Source: Neisseria lactamica
GTDB lineage: Bacteria > Pseudomonadota > Gammaproteobacteria > Burkholderiales > Neisseriaceae
DNA: 21,022 bases
Assembly (NCBI GenBank): GCA_001067655.1
Contig: JUNU01000424.1
Coordinates: forward strand, 1 to 21,022
Reading direction: 5' to 3'
The notes beneath the pieces are model-generated. The model searched no databases and had not been told where the DNA came from. It saw only the letters and a program-made list of their open reading frames with translations. The position numbers and the translations under genes are program-made. Below are positions 7,509-15,555 of this stretch, one piece after another. The stretch's first letter is position 1. Every line of letters starts with the position of its first letter.

Positions 7509-7814
7509 TTACCCTTTCAAATCATCCAAATCGGCAACATTAATCGTTTGTCGGTTACGGTACACCAGCACCATAATTGCCAAACCGATGGCGGATTCGG
7601 CAGCGGCGACGGTCAGTACGAAGAATACGAAAATCTGTCCGGCGGTATCACCCAGATGCTGCGAGAAGGCGATAAAGTTGAAGTTCACCGCCAAGAGCAT
7701 CAGCTCGATGGACATCAGCAAGACCAGCACGTTTTTGCGGTTCATAAAGATGCCCATCGCGCTGATACCGAACAGAAGCGCGCCCAATACCAAATAATGC
7801 GTCAAGGTAATCAT
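7509..7814 (-). CDS. nuoK: NADH-quinone oxidoreductase subunit K
   Basis: This 101-residue membrane-arm subunit has three helices. The two buried proton-path glutamates are present: Glu37 in [14 protein letters not shown] and Glu73 in [12 protein letters not shown]. It overlaps the nuoJ stop by four bases (ATGA), so translation is coupled, and a strong GAGGAGGG site lies upstream inside nuoJ. It ends the nuoG-K block; 36 bases then separate its stop from the upstream fic start candidate. Confidence 0.97.
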   Translation of the reverse strand: MITLTHYLVLGALLFGISAMGIFMNRKNVLVLLMSIELMLLAVNFNFIAFSQHLGDTAGQIFVFFVLTVAAAESAIGLAIMVLVYRNRQTINVADLDDLKG

Positions 7815-8482
7815 GCTTTGCCCTCCTCTTTCGGCTTGAGGTCGTCTGAAACTTCGTTTTCTTCGAGAGATTCGGTTTGCGGTTTCACAGCTTCCATTTT
7901 CACCAAGCGCATACGGCCTTGGTCGGCGCGTACTTTAACTTGGTCGGCAGGATCCATGCGTTTTGGATTGGTGGTTTTGCGATGAACCAGCGCAATCGCC
8001 GCCACCATACCCAACAGCAGCAATACCGCCGCCAGCTCAAACGGCAGCAGATAATCGGTATAAATACGGCTGCCCAAATCGCGGATGTTGTTGTAATCCG
8101 CAGGAATGTCTTTCATCAAACCAAACGCGGCAAGGTCGGTTTTCGGATTGACCAGAATCAGAATCAGCGCAACCGCCAACAATGTGCCGACAACGCCGGC
8201 AACAGGCGCATGCCGCCAGAAACCGGCGCGCATTTCCTCAATGTCAATGTTCAGCATCATCACGACGAACAGGAACAGCACCATCACAGCGCCGACATAC
8301 ACGACCACCAGCGTAACGCCCAAAAACTCCGCCTGCATCAGCATCCAAATCATCGCGCTCACGCAGAAGGTCAGCACCAAATGCAAAGCAGCATGGACAG
8401 GGTTTTTCGCGGTAACGGTACGCAGCGCGCCGTATAGGACGATGGCGGCAAGGATATAGAACAGAATCGCGGAAAAAGTCAT
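7811..8482 (-). CDS. nuoJ: NADH-quinone oxidoreductase subunit J
   Basis: This 223-residue membrane-arm subunit has five helices within residues 1-165, including the conserved [18 protein letters not shown] helix. A charged cytosolic tail of about 58 residues follows, longer than the E. coli protein's C-terminal part. The last codons ([12 protein letters not shown]) run through a DUS at 7839-7850, so part of the tail may have been created by DUS insertion. AAGGAG lies seven bases before the ATG and overlaps the nuoI stop region. Confidence 0.96.
   Translation of the reverse strand: MTFSAILFYILAAIVLYGALRTVTAKNPVHAALHLVLTFCVSAMIWMLMQAEFLGVTLVVVYVGAVMVLFLFVVMMLNIDIEEMRAGFWRHAPVAGVVGTLLAVALILILVNPKTDLAAFGLMKDIPADYNNIRDLGSRIYTDYLLPFELAAVLLLLGMVAAIALVHRKTTNPKRMDPADQVKVRADQGRMRLVKMEAVKPQTESLEENEVSDDLKPKEEGKA
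7839..7850 (+). repeat. DUS AGGTCGTCTGAA inside the nuoJ 3' end
   Basis: Exact 12-mer within the last dozen codons of nuoJ, in the hydrophilic tail. Confidence 0.85.
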
Positions 8483-8493
8483 TCGTCTGCTCC

Positions 8494-8973
8494 TTAACGG
8501 TACGGCGCGTCAGCGGCTTTGCGTTTGGCGATTTCGGCTTCGTATTTGTCGCCGATTGCCAAGAGAATCGGCTTGGTCATGTGCAAGTCGCCTTTTTTCT
8601 CACCGTGGTATTCAAAAATATGCGTTTCCACAATCGCATCGGTCGGACAGGCTTCTTCGCAGAAGCCGCAGAAGATGCACTTGGTCAGGTCGATGTCGTA
8701 ACGCTTGGTACGGCGCGTGCCGTCTTCGCGTTCTTCCGATTCGATGTTGATCGCCATTGCCGGACACACCGCCTCGCACAATTTGCACGCGATACAGCGT
8801 TCCTCGCCGTTCGGATACCGCCGCTGCGCGTGCAGACCGCGGAAACGCACGGATTGCGGCGTTTTCTCTTCGGGGAAATAAATCGTGTCTTTGCGGGCGA
8901 AAAAGTTTTTGAGCGTTACGCCCATGCCTTTGACAAGTTCGCCGAGCAAGAAAGTTTTTACTAAATTAGCCAT
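8494..8973 (-). CDS. nuoI: NADH-quinone oxidoreductase subunit I
   Basis: This 159-residue ferredoxin-like subunit of the Q module carries two 4Fe-4S clusters (N6a and N6b). The ligands are Cys60, 63, 66 with Cys109, and Cys99, 102, 105 with Cys70, in the motifs [12 protein letters not shown] and [12 protein letters not shown]. It passes electrons from NuoG to NuoB. I chose the ATG at 8973 (MANLVKTF), preceded by GAGGGAA; the frame's upstream start at 8988 is not needed. A DUS hairpin (9021-9051) separates it from nuoH, the only such break inside the G-K block. Confidence 0.97.
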
Positions 8974-9020
8974 ATTCTGTTCCCTCAAAACAGGGATTCC
9001 GTTAAATATTCAAAACTGCG

Positions 9021-9051
9021 TTTTCAGACGACCTTGATACGTCGTCTGAAA
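9021..9051. repeat. Inverted DUS pair between nuoH and nuoI
   Basis: TTTCAGACGAC (9022-9032) and GTCGTCTGAAA (9041-9051) form an 11-bp stem with an 8-base loop. One arm is AGGTCGTCTGAA and the other is the AC-variant. It lies two bases past the nuoH stop, inside a block whose genes must be co-expressed. Confidence 0.75.
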
Positions 9052-9052
9052 C

Positions 9053-10129
9053 TTATTTCCACAAATTCAGCGGCGAAATCATCCACAGACCCAAAATCAC
9101 GATGTAGGCGAAGCCGATGGGAATCAGCACTTTCCAGCCCAAGCGCATGATTTGGTCGTAGCGGTAGCGCGGGAAGGTGGCGCGTATCCACAGATACCAG
9201 TACAGCACAGCCGCCATTTTCACGAACATCCAGAATGCGGAAGGCGTACCGATAATGCCCCAGCTTTGCGGGAATGGGGACAGCCAGCCGCCGAGGAACA
9301 TCAGCGATGTCAGCGCGGCAATCAGAATCATAAAAATGTATTCAGCAAGGAAGAACAGCGCGAACGCGAAGCCGGAATATTCGACGTGGTGACCGGCAAC
9401 GATTTCGGACTCGCCCTCTGCCACGTCAAACGGTGCGCGGTTGGTTTCGGCAACGGCGGAAATCAGATAGACGATGAAGATGGGGAACAGCGGCAGCCAG
9501 TTCCACGAGAACACAGAACCGCCCGCGATGCCTTTTGCCTGCGCGGCGACAATATCGGAGAAGTTCATGCTGCCCGACACCATCACGACGCACACCAGCG
9601 CGGCGCTCATGGCAATCTCGTAGGAGATGCTTTGCGCGGAAGCACGCATTGCGCCCAAGAACGAATATTTGGAGTTGGAAGCCCAGCCCGCGATGATCAC
9701 CCCGTAAACCGACAGCGAGGTAATCATCAGGATGTACAAAAGGCCGATATTGATATTGGTCAGCACCCATTCTTCGTTGAACGGAATCACTGCCCACGCC
9801 GCGAAAGACGGGGCGAGCGACATAATCGGGCCGATGTAGAACAAGGCTTTGTTTGACAGCTTCGGACGGGTAACTTCTTTAAACAAGAGTTTGAACACGT
9901 CGGCAAACGGCTGAATCAGACCCCACGGGCCGGTTACGTTCGGGCCGACGCGAAGCTGCATGAAGCCGATGACTTTACGTTCGAAATACGTCAGGTAGGC
10001 GACGGTCAGAATCAGCGGAATCAGGATAATCACGATTTTGACGATGACGGATACCACCAAGCCCACGGTGATGCCCAAATCGCCCAGACCGAGCGTTGCG
10101 GCAAAGAGGTTTTGGAACCATTCCTGCAT
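9053..10129 (-). CDS. nuoH: NADH-quinone oxidoreductase subunit H
   Basis: This 358-residue, roughly eight-helix subunit anchors the membrane arm to the Q module and forms part of the quinone chamber. The conserved loops [15 protein letters not shown] (residues 50-64) and [15 protein letters not shown] (228-242) are intact. I chose the ATG at 10129, which has GGGAG seven bases upstream; the TTG at 10135 overlaps that region and is too close. The nuoG stop codon ends three bases upstream of the ATG, so translation is probably coupled. Confidence 0.97.
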   Translation of the reverse strand: MQEWFQNLFAATLGLGDLGITVGLVVSVIVKIVIILIPLILTVAYLTYFERKVIGFMQLRVGPNVTGPWGLIQPFADVFKLLFKEVTRPKLSNKALFYIGPIMSLAPSFAAWAVIPFNEEWVLTNINIGLLYILMITSLSVYGVIIAGWASNSKYSFLGAMRASAQSISYEIAMSAALVCVVMVSGSMNFSDIVAAQAKGIAGGSVFSWNWLPLFPIFIVYLISAVAETNRAPFDVAEGESEIVAGHHVEYSGFAFALFFLAEYIFMILIAALTSLMFLGGWLSPFPQSWGIIGTPSAFWMFVKMAAVLYWYLWIRATFPRYRYDQIMRLGWKVLIPIGFAYIVILGLWMISPLNLWK

Positions 10130-10131
10130 AA

Positions 10132-12393
10132 TCAAGCTCCCGCCAGTTCAATAGTGTCCATCAACGCACCCAGCGCGGCATTTTCGGTATGCAGCGGCAG
10201 ATGCACCACGTTTTCAGGCAGTCCGGCATCGGCTTTGACCACCACGGACACGCCTACGCCGTTTTGCTTGGCGATGGCGGTTTGTCCGTCTTGCAGGCCC
10301 AAGCGTGCCAAAGTGTTCGGATTCACACGCGCGGCAGGCACGGCGGCATGGCTGGTTTCTTGCAACGGTGCGGAACGGCGTACGATAGAATCAGTGTGAT
10401 AAATACCGACGCCGCCGACACGGACGAGACGGTCTGAGGCCGTCTGAACGCCCTCCCCTGTCCATGTGCTGCGGTTGTCCAGTTTGGACGGCAGGCTTTC
10501 TGCATCCAGCGCATCTTTCAGAATCGCGGCGGTATCGTGGTATTCAAAGCCTTGCAGGTCAAACAGGTTGCCCAATACGCGCAACACTTTCCACAGCGGA
10601 CGCGAGTCGCCGAAGCCCTGAACGACGCCGTGGAAGGATTGCAGACGGCCTTCCATATTGATGAAGCTGCCCGAGGTTTCGGTAAACGGCGCAATCGGCA
10701 GCAATACGTCGCACACGTCCAGCAGCGTTTCGCTGACAAACGGCGTAAACGCCATCACACTTTTCGCCTGTTTCAACGCGGCTACGGCTTTTGCGCCGTC
10801 CGCCGTATCGATTTCCGGCTCGACGTTGAGCAGCAAGACTGCCTGTTTCGGCTCGTTTGCCATTTCGACAACGCTCTCGCCCGAGTTTACGCCCAAGACA
10901 TCTGCGCCGACGCTGTTGGCAGCCTGCGGCAAAATGCCTAGTACCGCGCCGGTCGCGTCCGCCAGCTCTTGCGCGGCGGCGTAAGTCGCGGCGTAATCGG
11001 GATGGTTTTGCACTTCCGCGCCCAAAATCACCGCTGCTTTTTCAGCGTTTTTCAGGCTCGCGGTAATCGCGTGTTCCGCATCGGCAGACAGGTTTTTCAG
11101 ACGACCTGCCCACTCGTCGGGATGCACCGCTTCCTGAGCCAGAAGCGGCATCAACAATTCTTCTTTACTGCTGGCCAACACGCTCAAGGCCATGCGTTCT
11201 TTGGCAGCGCGGCGCAGGCGGGCGGTCAGAAGCGGCTGTTCTTTGCGCAGGTTCGCACCGACCACCAGGACGGCTTCGTTGTCCGCCAGCGATTCGATAC
11301 TTTGTCCCAACCATTGCGCACCATTGAGGTCGTCTGAAAGACGTTTGTCCTGTTGGCGCAGGCGGGTGGCGAAGTTTTTAATGCCCAAACCGTCGGCAAA
11401 TTTCTTCGCTAAATACAGCTCTTCAACCGTATTCATCGGGTTCGCCCAAATGCCGACTTGGTTTTGGTTGCCGTCTTTGGCGATACATTCAATCGCGCTG
11501 CGGACATATTCCAGCGCGGTTTTCCAATCCACGTCCATCCACTCGCCGCCCTGTTTGATTTTCGGGTTTTTCAGACGACTTTCGTGATACAGGCCTTCGT
11601 AGGAGAAACGGTCGCGGTCGGACAACCAGCATTCGTTAATCGCTTCGTTTTCCAGCGGCAGGACGCGGCGGACGGTATGGTCTTTGGTTTGCACAATCAA
11701 ATTGCTGCCCAAAGCGTCATGGGCGGAAACGGATTTGCGGCGGTTCAGCTCCCAAGTACGCGCGTTGAAACGGAACGGTTTACTGGTCAGCGCGCCGACG
11801 GGACACAAATCGATGACGTTGCCCGACAGCTCGGTTTCCACCGCTTTGCCGATAAAGGGCATGATTTCGGAGTGTTCGCCGCGATTCGCCATCGCAATTT
11901 CCTGCAAGCCGGCGATTTCTTCGGTGAAACGTACGCAGCGGGTGCAGTGGATGCAGCGGCTCATCTCCTCGGCGGAAACCAAAGGCCCCATGTCTTTGCC
12001 GACGACGGAACGTTTTTCTTCGGTGTAGCGGCTGGTGGTTTTACCGTAGCCCACCGCCAAATCCTGCAACTGGCATTCGCCGCCTTGGTCGCAGGTCGGA
12101 CAGTCGAGCGGATGGTTGATGAGCAAAAACTCCATCACACCTTCCTGCGCCTCACGGGCTTTTGCCGAATGCGTGCGCACAATCATGCCGTCCGTTACCG
12201 GCGTAGCGCAGGCGGGCAGCGGTTTGGGGGCTTTTTCCACGTCCACCAGACACATACGGCAGTTGGCGGCGATGGAGAGCTTTTTGTGGTAACAGAAATG
12301 CGGAATATAAGTACCGAGCTTGTGCGCGGCCTCAATCACCGTCGCGCCCTGCTCCACAGATACCTGTTTGCCGTCGATTTCGATTTGTAACAT
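10132..12393 (-). CDS. nuoG: NADH-quinone oxidoreductase subunit G
   Basis: This 753-residue, 75-kDa-type subunit of the NADH module relays electrons through three visible Fe-S clusters. N1b uses Cys34, 45, 48 and 62. N5 uses His94, Cys98, 101 and 107. N4 uses Cys147, 150, 153 and 197. A molybdopterin-oxidoreductase-like domain follows from about residue 220. The extra N7 cluster cysteines of E. coli NuoG are absent: the matching region reads [18 protein letters not shown], as in mitochondrial and Paracoccus enzymes. AGGAAC lies eight bases before the ATG. Three full DUS copies and one partial lie inside the gene. Confidence 0.97.
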   Translation of the reverse strand: MLQIEIDGKQVSVEQGATVIEAAHKLGTYIPHFCYHKKLSIAANCRMCLVDVEKAPKPLPACATPVTDGMIVRTHSAKAREAQEGVMEFLLINHPLDCPTCDQGGECQLQDLAVGYGKTTSRYTEEKRSVVGKDMGPLVSAEEMSRCIHCTRCVRFTEEIAGLQEIAMANRGEHSEIMPFIGKAVETELSGNVIDLCPVGALTSKPFRFNARTWELNRRKSVSAHDALGSNLIVQTKDHTVRRVLPLENEAINECWLSDRDRFSYEGLYHESRLKNPKIKQGGEWMDVDWKTALEYVRSAIECIAKDGNQNQVGIWANPMNTVEELYLAKKFADGLGIKNFATRLRQQDKRLSDDLNGAQWLGQSIESLADNEAVLVVGANLRKEQPLLTARLRRAAKERMALSVLASSKEELLMPLLAQEAVHPDEWAGRLKNLSADAEHAITASLKNAEKAAVILGAEVQNHPDYAATYAAAQELADATGAVLGILPQAANSVGADVLGVNSGESVVEMANEPKQAVLLLNVEPEIDTADGAKAVAALKQAKSVMAFTPFVSETLLDVCDVLLPIAPFTETSGSFINMEGRLQSFHGVVQGFGDSRPLWKVLRVLGNLFDLQGFEYHDTAAILKDALDAESLPSKLDNRSTWTGEGVQTASDRLVRVGGVGIYHTDSIVRRSAPLQETSHAAVPAARVNPNTLARLGLQDGQTAIAKQNGVGVSVVVKADAGLPENVVHLPLHTENAALGALMDTIELAGA
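10437..10448 (+). repeat. Intragenic DUS AGGCCGTCTGAA in nuoG
   Basis: Exact 12-mer in the C-terminal third of nuoG, in the variable region of the molybdopterin-like domain. Confidence 0.85.
11096..11107 (-). repeat. Intragenic DUS AGGTCGTCTGAA in nuoG
   Basis: Exact 12-mer on the coding strand of nuoG, encoding part of GRLKNLS in a variable region. Confidence 0.85.
11327..11338 (+). repeat. Intragenic DUS AGGTCGTCTGAA in nuoG
   Basis: Exact 12-mer on the strand opposite nuoG. A partial copy, AAGTCGTCTGAA read on the minus strand, lies further upstream in the same gene at 11570-11581. Confidence 0.85.
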
Positions 12394-12437
12394 GGTTCGT
12401 TCCTAGTTACGGGTATTTGATAAATAATCTTTTATGG

Positions 12438-12469
12438 AGGTCGTCTGAAAAATGGGCTTCAGACGGCCT
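12438..12469. repeat. Inverted DUS pair upstream of nuoG
   Basis: AGGTCGTCTGAA (12438-12449) faces a minus-strand AGGCCGTCTGAA (12458-12469), giving a 12-bp stem with one mismatch. It lies in the leader of nuoG, downstream of the DUF559 gene. Confidence 0.75.
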
Positions 12470-12550
12470 TTAAAGTATAAGTTTATTGCTTGTTTATTTT
12501 TAGGAGGGGTTTCTTAATTTTAAAAAATCCAAATTCTAGTACAACCTATC

Positions 12551-12580
12551 CCCCCACCCTCTCCCGCCTGACGGGAGAGG
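12551..12580 (+). repeat. GC-rich palindromic repeat, copy 1
   Basis: CCTCTCCCG (12558-12566) and CGGGAGAGG (12572-12580) form a perfect 9-bp stem with a 5-base loop, preceded by CCCCCAC. It is the same repeat type as 13213-13251 and in the same orientation, but shortened in the spacer before the stem. Confidence 0.75.
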
Positions 12581-12700
12581 AAACAGGTTTCTGTCAGAAC
12601 ATATAGTGGCAGATTCTGCTGCCATGTCTTTCAATATTATGTTTTATATTTGCTTTATTTCAGGAATCAACCCGAAACATTCAAATCTGCTACCGTCTGT

Positions 12701-12742
12701 CCCTTCCCCCGTCCGGCGGGGGAAGGCTAGGATGGGGGTGGC
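12701..12742 (-). repeat. GC-rich palindromic repeat, copy 2 (inverted)
   Basis: CCTTCCCCCG (12702-12711) and CGGGGGAAGG (12717-12726) form a perfect 10-bp stem, followed by CTAGGATGGGGGTGG. Its reverse complement aligns over about 38 bases with copy 3 at 13213-13251, so the two copies bracket the DUF559 gene as inverted repeats with the palindromes outermost. Confidence 0.8.
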
Positions 12743-12762
12743 TTTGCAACGTTGCAGCCGTC

Positions 12763-13119
12763 TTATTTTCCGCCGCACATTTCGATAATCTTTTCCAGTA
12801 CTGCTTCGGTTTGCTGCAAAACTTCATTATTCCAAAATCGCAACACCCGATAACCTTGAGCATTCAAAAACGCCGTCCGCCGCTCGTCATACTCAATCTG
12901 CTCCGAATGTTGTCCGCCGTCCAATTCAATAATCAAACGATACTCCATACTGACAAAATCGACGATATATCCGCCTATTGTCTGTTGGCGTCGGAATTTT
13001 ATTCCGTTCAACCGTTTGCCGCGCAAGTGATGCCACAATTTCTGCTCGGCCAAAGTCATATTCTGCTTCAGATTACAGACATTCTGTTTTAATGCCGTAT
13101 TTCTTGTGCTGTACCGCAT
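12763..13119 (-). CDS. DUF559 endonuclease-like protein
   Basis: This 118-residue protein belongs to the DUF559 family, which has a PD-(D/E)xK-like fold related to very-short-patch repair (Vsr) endonucleases. Family marks are MTLAEQKLWHHLRGKRLNG, KFRRQQTIGGYIVDFV with a likely catalytic Asp, LIIELDGGQH with the Glu and Asp, and RVLRFWNNEVLQ. Length is normal for the domain, so it looks intact. The frame stays open upstream to 13275, but those residues only translate a DUS pair and a GC-rich palindrome, so I start at the ATG at 13119. It lies between nuoF and nuoG and is bracketed by inverted copies of a GC-rich repeat. Its biological role is unknown. Confidence 0.82.
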   Translation of the reverse strand: MRYSTRNTALKQNVCNLKQNMTLAEQKLWHHLRGKRLNGIKFRRQQTIGGYIVDFVSMEYRLIIELDGGQHSEQIEYDERRTAFLNAQGYRVLRFWNNEVLQQTEAVLEKIIEMCGGK

Positions 13120-13141
13120 AGCCGAGTTGGCCTCAATCTTT

Positions 13142-13172
13142 TTCAGACGACCTAATACGGAGGCCGTCTGAA
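13142..13172. repeat. Inverted DUS pair upstream of the DUF559 gene
   Basis: A minus-strand AGGTCGTCTGAA (13142-13153) faces AGGCCGTCTGAA (13161-13172) across a 7-base loop, in the leader of the DUF559 gene. Confidence 0.75.
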
Positions 13173-13212
13173 TCTTGCCCGTATAAAAATCTGTTTCAAA
13201 ATATTCCAAGCA

Positions 13213-13251
13213 CCACCCCCACCCTAACCCTCCCCCGCGAGCGGGAGAGGG
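13213..13251 (+). repeat. GC-rich palindromic repeat, copy 3
   Basis: CCACCCCCACCCTAA is followed by an imperfect palindrome (13228-13251), with 9 of 10 stem pairs matched around a 4-base loop. It is the inverted partner of copy 2 at 12701-12742. Translated on the minus strand it gives the SPARGGGLGWG string seen in many spurious ORFs. Confidence 0.8.
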
Positions 13252-13290
13252 AATCAAGTCGTTGTGAAATCCCAAACACCACTGATATTC

Positions 13291-13302
13291 AGGTCGTCTG
13301 AA
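13291..13302 (+). repeat. DUS AGGTCGTCTGAA after nuoF
   Basis: Exact 12-mer three bases past the nuoF stop codon. Confidence 0.85.
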
Positions 13303-13305
13303 ACC

Positions 13306-14601
13306 TCAACACCACTTATTCGGCTTCATCGGTCCGCCGTGCTCAATGTAATGCACAAATTCATTACGGAAATGCTTGGTAAAGCTGCGGACGGGGAAGA
13401 CGGCAGCGTCGGCGAGGGCGCAGATGGTGCGGCCTGCCATTTGGTTGCCGACGGAATCCAACAAATCCAAGTCTTCCATGCGGCCTTTGCCTTCTACGAT
13501 GCGGTGGACGATGCGGTAGAGCCAGCCGGTGCCTTCGCGGCAGGGGGTGCATTGGCCGCAGGATTCGTCGTAGTAGAAATAGCTTAAGCGTTCTAGGGCT
13601 TTGACCATGCACACGTCTTCGTCCATCACAATAATCGCGCCGGAACCGAGCATCGAGCCGGCTTTGGAAATCGAGTCATAGTCCATATTGGTCTGCATCA
13701 TGATGTCGGCAGGCAATACGGGCGCGGACGAACCGCCGGGGATAACGGCTTTGAGTTTTTTGCCGCCACGCATACCGCCCGCCATTTTCAGGATTTCGGC
13801 AAACGGCGTGCCTAACGGCACTTCATAGTTACCCGGACGCTCAACGTGGCCGGAGATGCAGAACAGTTTGGTACCGCCGGCATTCGGAATGCCTTTGTCG
13901 GCGAACGCCTGACCGCCGTCGCGGACGATAAACGGTACGGAGGCGAAGGTTTCGGTATTGTTGATGGTGGTCGGTTTGCCGTACAGGCCGAACGAGGCGG
14001 GGAACGGCGGTTTGAAGCGCGGCTGGCCTTTTTTGCCTTCCAGCGATTCGAGCAATGCGGTCTCTTCGCCGCAGATATATGCGCCGTAGCCGTGGTGGGC
14101 GAAGAGTTCGAATTCGAAGTCCGAACCTAAAATATTCTTACCCAAAAAACCTGCGGCGCGCGCTTGGGCGAGTGCGGCTTCAAAACGTTGATAACCTTCG
14201 AAAATTTCGCCGTGAATGTAGTTGTAACCCGCTTTCGCGCCCATCGCGTAACCGGCGATAATCATGCCTTCAATCAGGGCATGAGGGTTGAACATGATGA
14301 TGTCGCGGTCTTTGAACGTACCCGGTTCGCCTTCGTCTGTGTTGCAGACAACGTATTTTTCGCCGGGGAAGGAACGGGGCATAAAGCTCCATTTCAAGCC
14401 GGTCGGGAAGCCCGCACCGCCGCGCCCGCGCAGACCGGAAGTTTTGACTTCGTCAATCACGTCGGTTTGCGAGATGTTTTCGGACAGGATTTTACGCAGG
14501 GCGCTGTAACCGCCGCGTTTGACGTATTCGTCCAATGTCCAGCAATCGGGATTGGCGGTATCCACTTGGTCAAAAATCACGCCTGATTGGTAAATAGCCA
14601 T
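13306..14601 (-). CDS. nuoF: NADH-quinone oxidoreductase subunit F
   Basis: This 431-residue flavoprotein is the NADH-oxidising subunit, holding FMN and cluster N3. The nucleotide/FMN loop [13 protein letters not shown] is at residues 57-69, and the [14 protein letters not shown] motif is at about 176-189. N3 ligands are Cys348, 351 and 354 in [10 protein letters not shown], plus Cys394. I start at the ATG at 14601 (MAIYQSG), which gives the usual family length; the frame extends to 14685 only through a DUS and repeat. It is alone, cut off from nuoE by the Excalibur gene and from nuoG by the DUF559 gene, although E, F and G form one enzyme module. Confidence 0.97.
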   Translation of the reverse strand: MAIYQSGVIFDQVDTANPDCWTLDEYVKRGGYSALRKILSENISQTDVIDEVKTSGLRGRGGAGFPTGLKWSFMPRSFPGEKYVVCNTDEGEPGTFKDRDIIMFNPHALIEGMIIAGYAMGAKAGYNYIHGEIFEGYQRFEAALAQARAAGFLGKNILGSDFEFELFAHHGYGAYICGEETALLESLEGKKGQPRFKPPFPASFGLYGKPTTINNTETFASVPFIVRDGGQAFADKGIPNAGGTKLFCISGHVERPGNYEVPLGTPFAEILKMAGGMRGGKKLKAVIPGGSSAPVLPADIMMQTNMDYDSISKAGSMLGSGAIIVMDEDVCMVKALERLSYFYYDESCGQCTPCREGTGWLYRIVHRIVEGKGRMEDLDLLDSVGNQMAGRTICALADAAVFPVRSFTKHFRNEFVHYIEHGGPMKPNKWC

Positions 14602-14644
14602 TTTTGGTGTGCCTGTTCGTTTTCGTATCGGTTGCGGCCGCTGT

Positions 14645-14677
14645 TTCAGACGACCTTTAATCGTTTTTGTTGGGTTT
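14645..14677. repeat. 33-base direct repeat, copy 1 (contains a DUS)
   Basis: It starts with a minus-strand AGGTCGTCTGAA (14645-14656) and continues to GTTGGGTTT. It matches 15398-15430 with two mismatches, so the two copies flank the Excalibur gene as direct repeats 753 bases apart. A small GTTGGG-TTTAGC-CCCAAC hairpin (14669-14686) overlaps its end. Confidence 0.8.
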
Positions 14678-14706
14678 AGCCCCAACCTACTTTACTAAAA
14701 TAATTA

Positions 14707-15309
14707 TCATCCGCCGCATCTATCCTCACATGGAATACCATCCCCATCCCCATCCATTTTGGTATCCGAACAATTCTGTAAAAACCATTCGGCTTCTTCA
14801 CATGAGTTCATCTGAGAACAATATTGTCTGCCATCGCAACGGTACTTGCCACTATTGGATTTTTTAGTTTTTATCGCAAATGGATCTTTAGAGTTTATCG
14901 GTAAATTGACTTGTTTGGAGGCTAATTTTGCTGCTGCAAATTGATATATCTGATAACCAATTAATCCGAGAAGTATCAATCCTACCAATCTCGCCAATAC
15001 AGAACTAAACCATCCTATTACGGAAGATGATGTCTCCGAGAGAGAAAAAGATTTTTTCTTTGCTGCAGGACGATAGTTATGATGTCGCTCAAAATCTCTT
15101 ACCTCTCGATTTAAGTAACGAATCCGTTTGGCAGCAACTTTTCCTTTTTCATTAGAAGCTAATTCAAAAGCAACCGCCTCATTAATTTCAGGGCGAGGGC
15201 TTCTTTGGGAAAAGTCTGAAATATGGCAAAAAATTTCTTTTTTACTGCCTTCTATCCGTATAAAACCATAACCTTTTTCATCATTCCATTTAACAATTAT
15301 CCCCCTCAT
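14707..15309 (-). CDS. Cold-shock domain, membrane segment, Excalibur calcium-binding domain protein
   Basis: This 200-residue protein has three parts. Residues 1-68 form a cold-shock nucleic-acid-binding domain, with RNP1-like KGYGFI at 12-17 and RNP2-like IFCHIS at 26-31. Residues 97-123 are a hydrophobic membrane segment. Residues 155-197 form an Excalibur domain with four spaced cysteines and the acidic DGDGDGIPCE loop (186-195) likely to bind calcium. The N-terminal part is probably cytosolic and the Cys-rich part periplasmic. I chose the ATG at 15309 because AAGGGA lies about nine bases upstream; the GTG at 15315 is too close. The gene is visibly more AT-rich than its nuo neighbours and lies between 33-base direct repeats. 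This fusion is known in databases but its function is not, to my knowledge. Confidence 0.88.
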   Translation of the reverse strand: MRGIIVKWNDEKGYGFIRIEGSKKEIFCHISDFSQRSPRPEINEAVAFELASNEKGKVAAKRIRYLNREVRDFERHHNYRPAAKKKSFSLSETSSSVIGWFSSVLARLVGLILLGLIGYQIYQFAAAKLASKQVNLPINSKDPFAIKTKKSNSGKYRCDGRQYCSQMNSCEEAEWFLQNCSDTKMDGDGDGIPCEDRCGG

Positions 15310-15397
15310 TACCACTTCCCTTTTATTTTTGTTTTGAAATCACAATTTAAATTTTTGGAACGACTAATTTAAGTAAGTTTGATTACAAATCCAACTT

Positions 15398-15430
15398 TTC
15401 AGACGACCTTTATTCGTTTTTGTTGGGTCT
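15398..15430. repeat. 33-base direct repeat, copy 2 (contains a DUS)
   Basis: Begins with a minus-strand AGGTCGTCTGAA (15398-15409) and matches 14645-14677 except at two positions. It lies upstream of the Excalibur gene. Confidence 0.8.
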
Positions 15431-15455
15431 CGCTCACTCTGCTTAATCTGTCGTC

Positions 15456-15475
15456 ATTCCCGCCTACGCGGGTAG
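15456..15475. repeat. dRS3-like 20-base repeat (decayed)
   Basis: ATTCCCGCCTACGCGGGTAG resembles the neisserial dRS3 repeat ATTCCC-N8-GGGAAT, with the last bases altered. dRS3 elements are building blocks of neisserial intergenic mosaic elements and are used as integration sites by filamentous prophages. Confidence 0.6.
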
Positions 15476-15537
15476 GTCGGATTCTTGAATCCGACATTTT
15501 GCCTTTTTACCCACTCTGTCGGATACAAGTATCCGAC
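15476..15537. repeat. Paired palindromes, copy B
   Basis: GTCGGATTCTTGAATCCGAC (15476-15495) and GTCGGATACAAGTATCCGAC (15518-15537) are both perfect, each with 9-base arms and a 2-base centre, 22 bases apart. The second is identical to 4516-4535 in copy A, and the order is the same. Confidence 0.85.
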
Positions 15538-15555
15538 CTACGTTTAAATCGTCGT

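Larger units (their letters stand above)
12470..12762. other. Intergenic region between the DUF559 gene and nuoG
   Basis: Apart from two GC-rich palindromic repeats (annotated separately), this stretch is AT-rich and holds no convincing gene. An 8-base TATAGTGG at 12602 resembles a Correia end but does not continue as one. Confidence 0.5.

Noticed and set aside
12602..12609. TATAGTGG as a possible second Correia element end
   Set aside because: Only eight bases match, the following sequence does not continue as Correia, and no partner end is nearby.
12551..13251. CRISPR array
   Set aside because: The repeats are palindromic elements in mixed orientation around a gene, not regularly spaced direct repeats with spacers.
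13120..13275. N-terminal extension of the DUF559 gene
   Set aside because: It would translate a GC-rich palindrome and a DUS pair into low-complexity residues; the ATG at 13119 gives the normal domain length.
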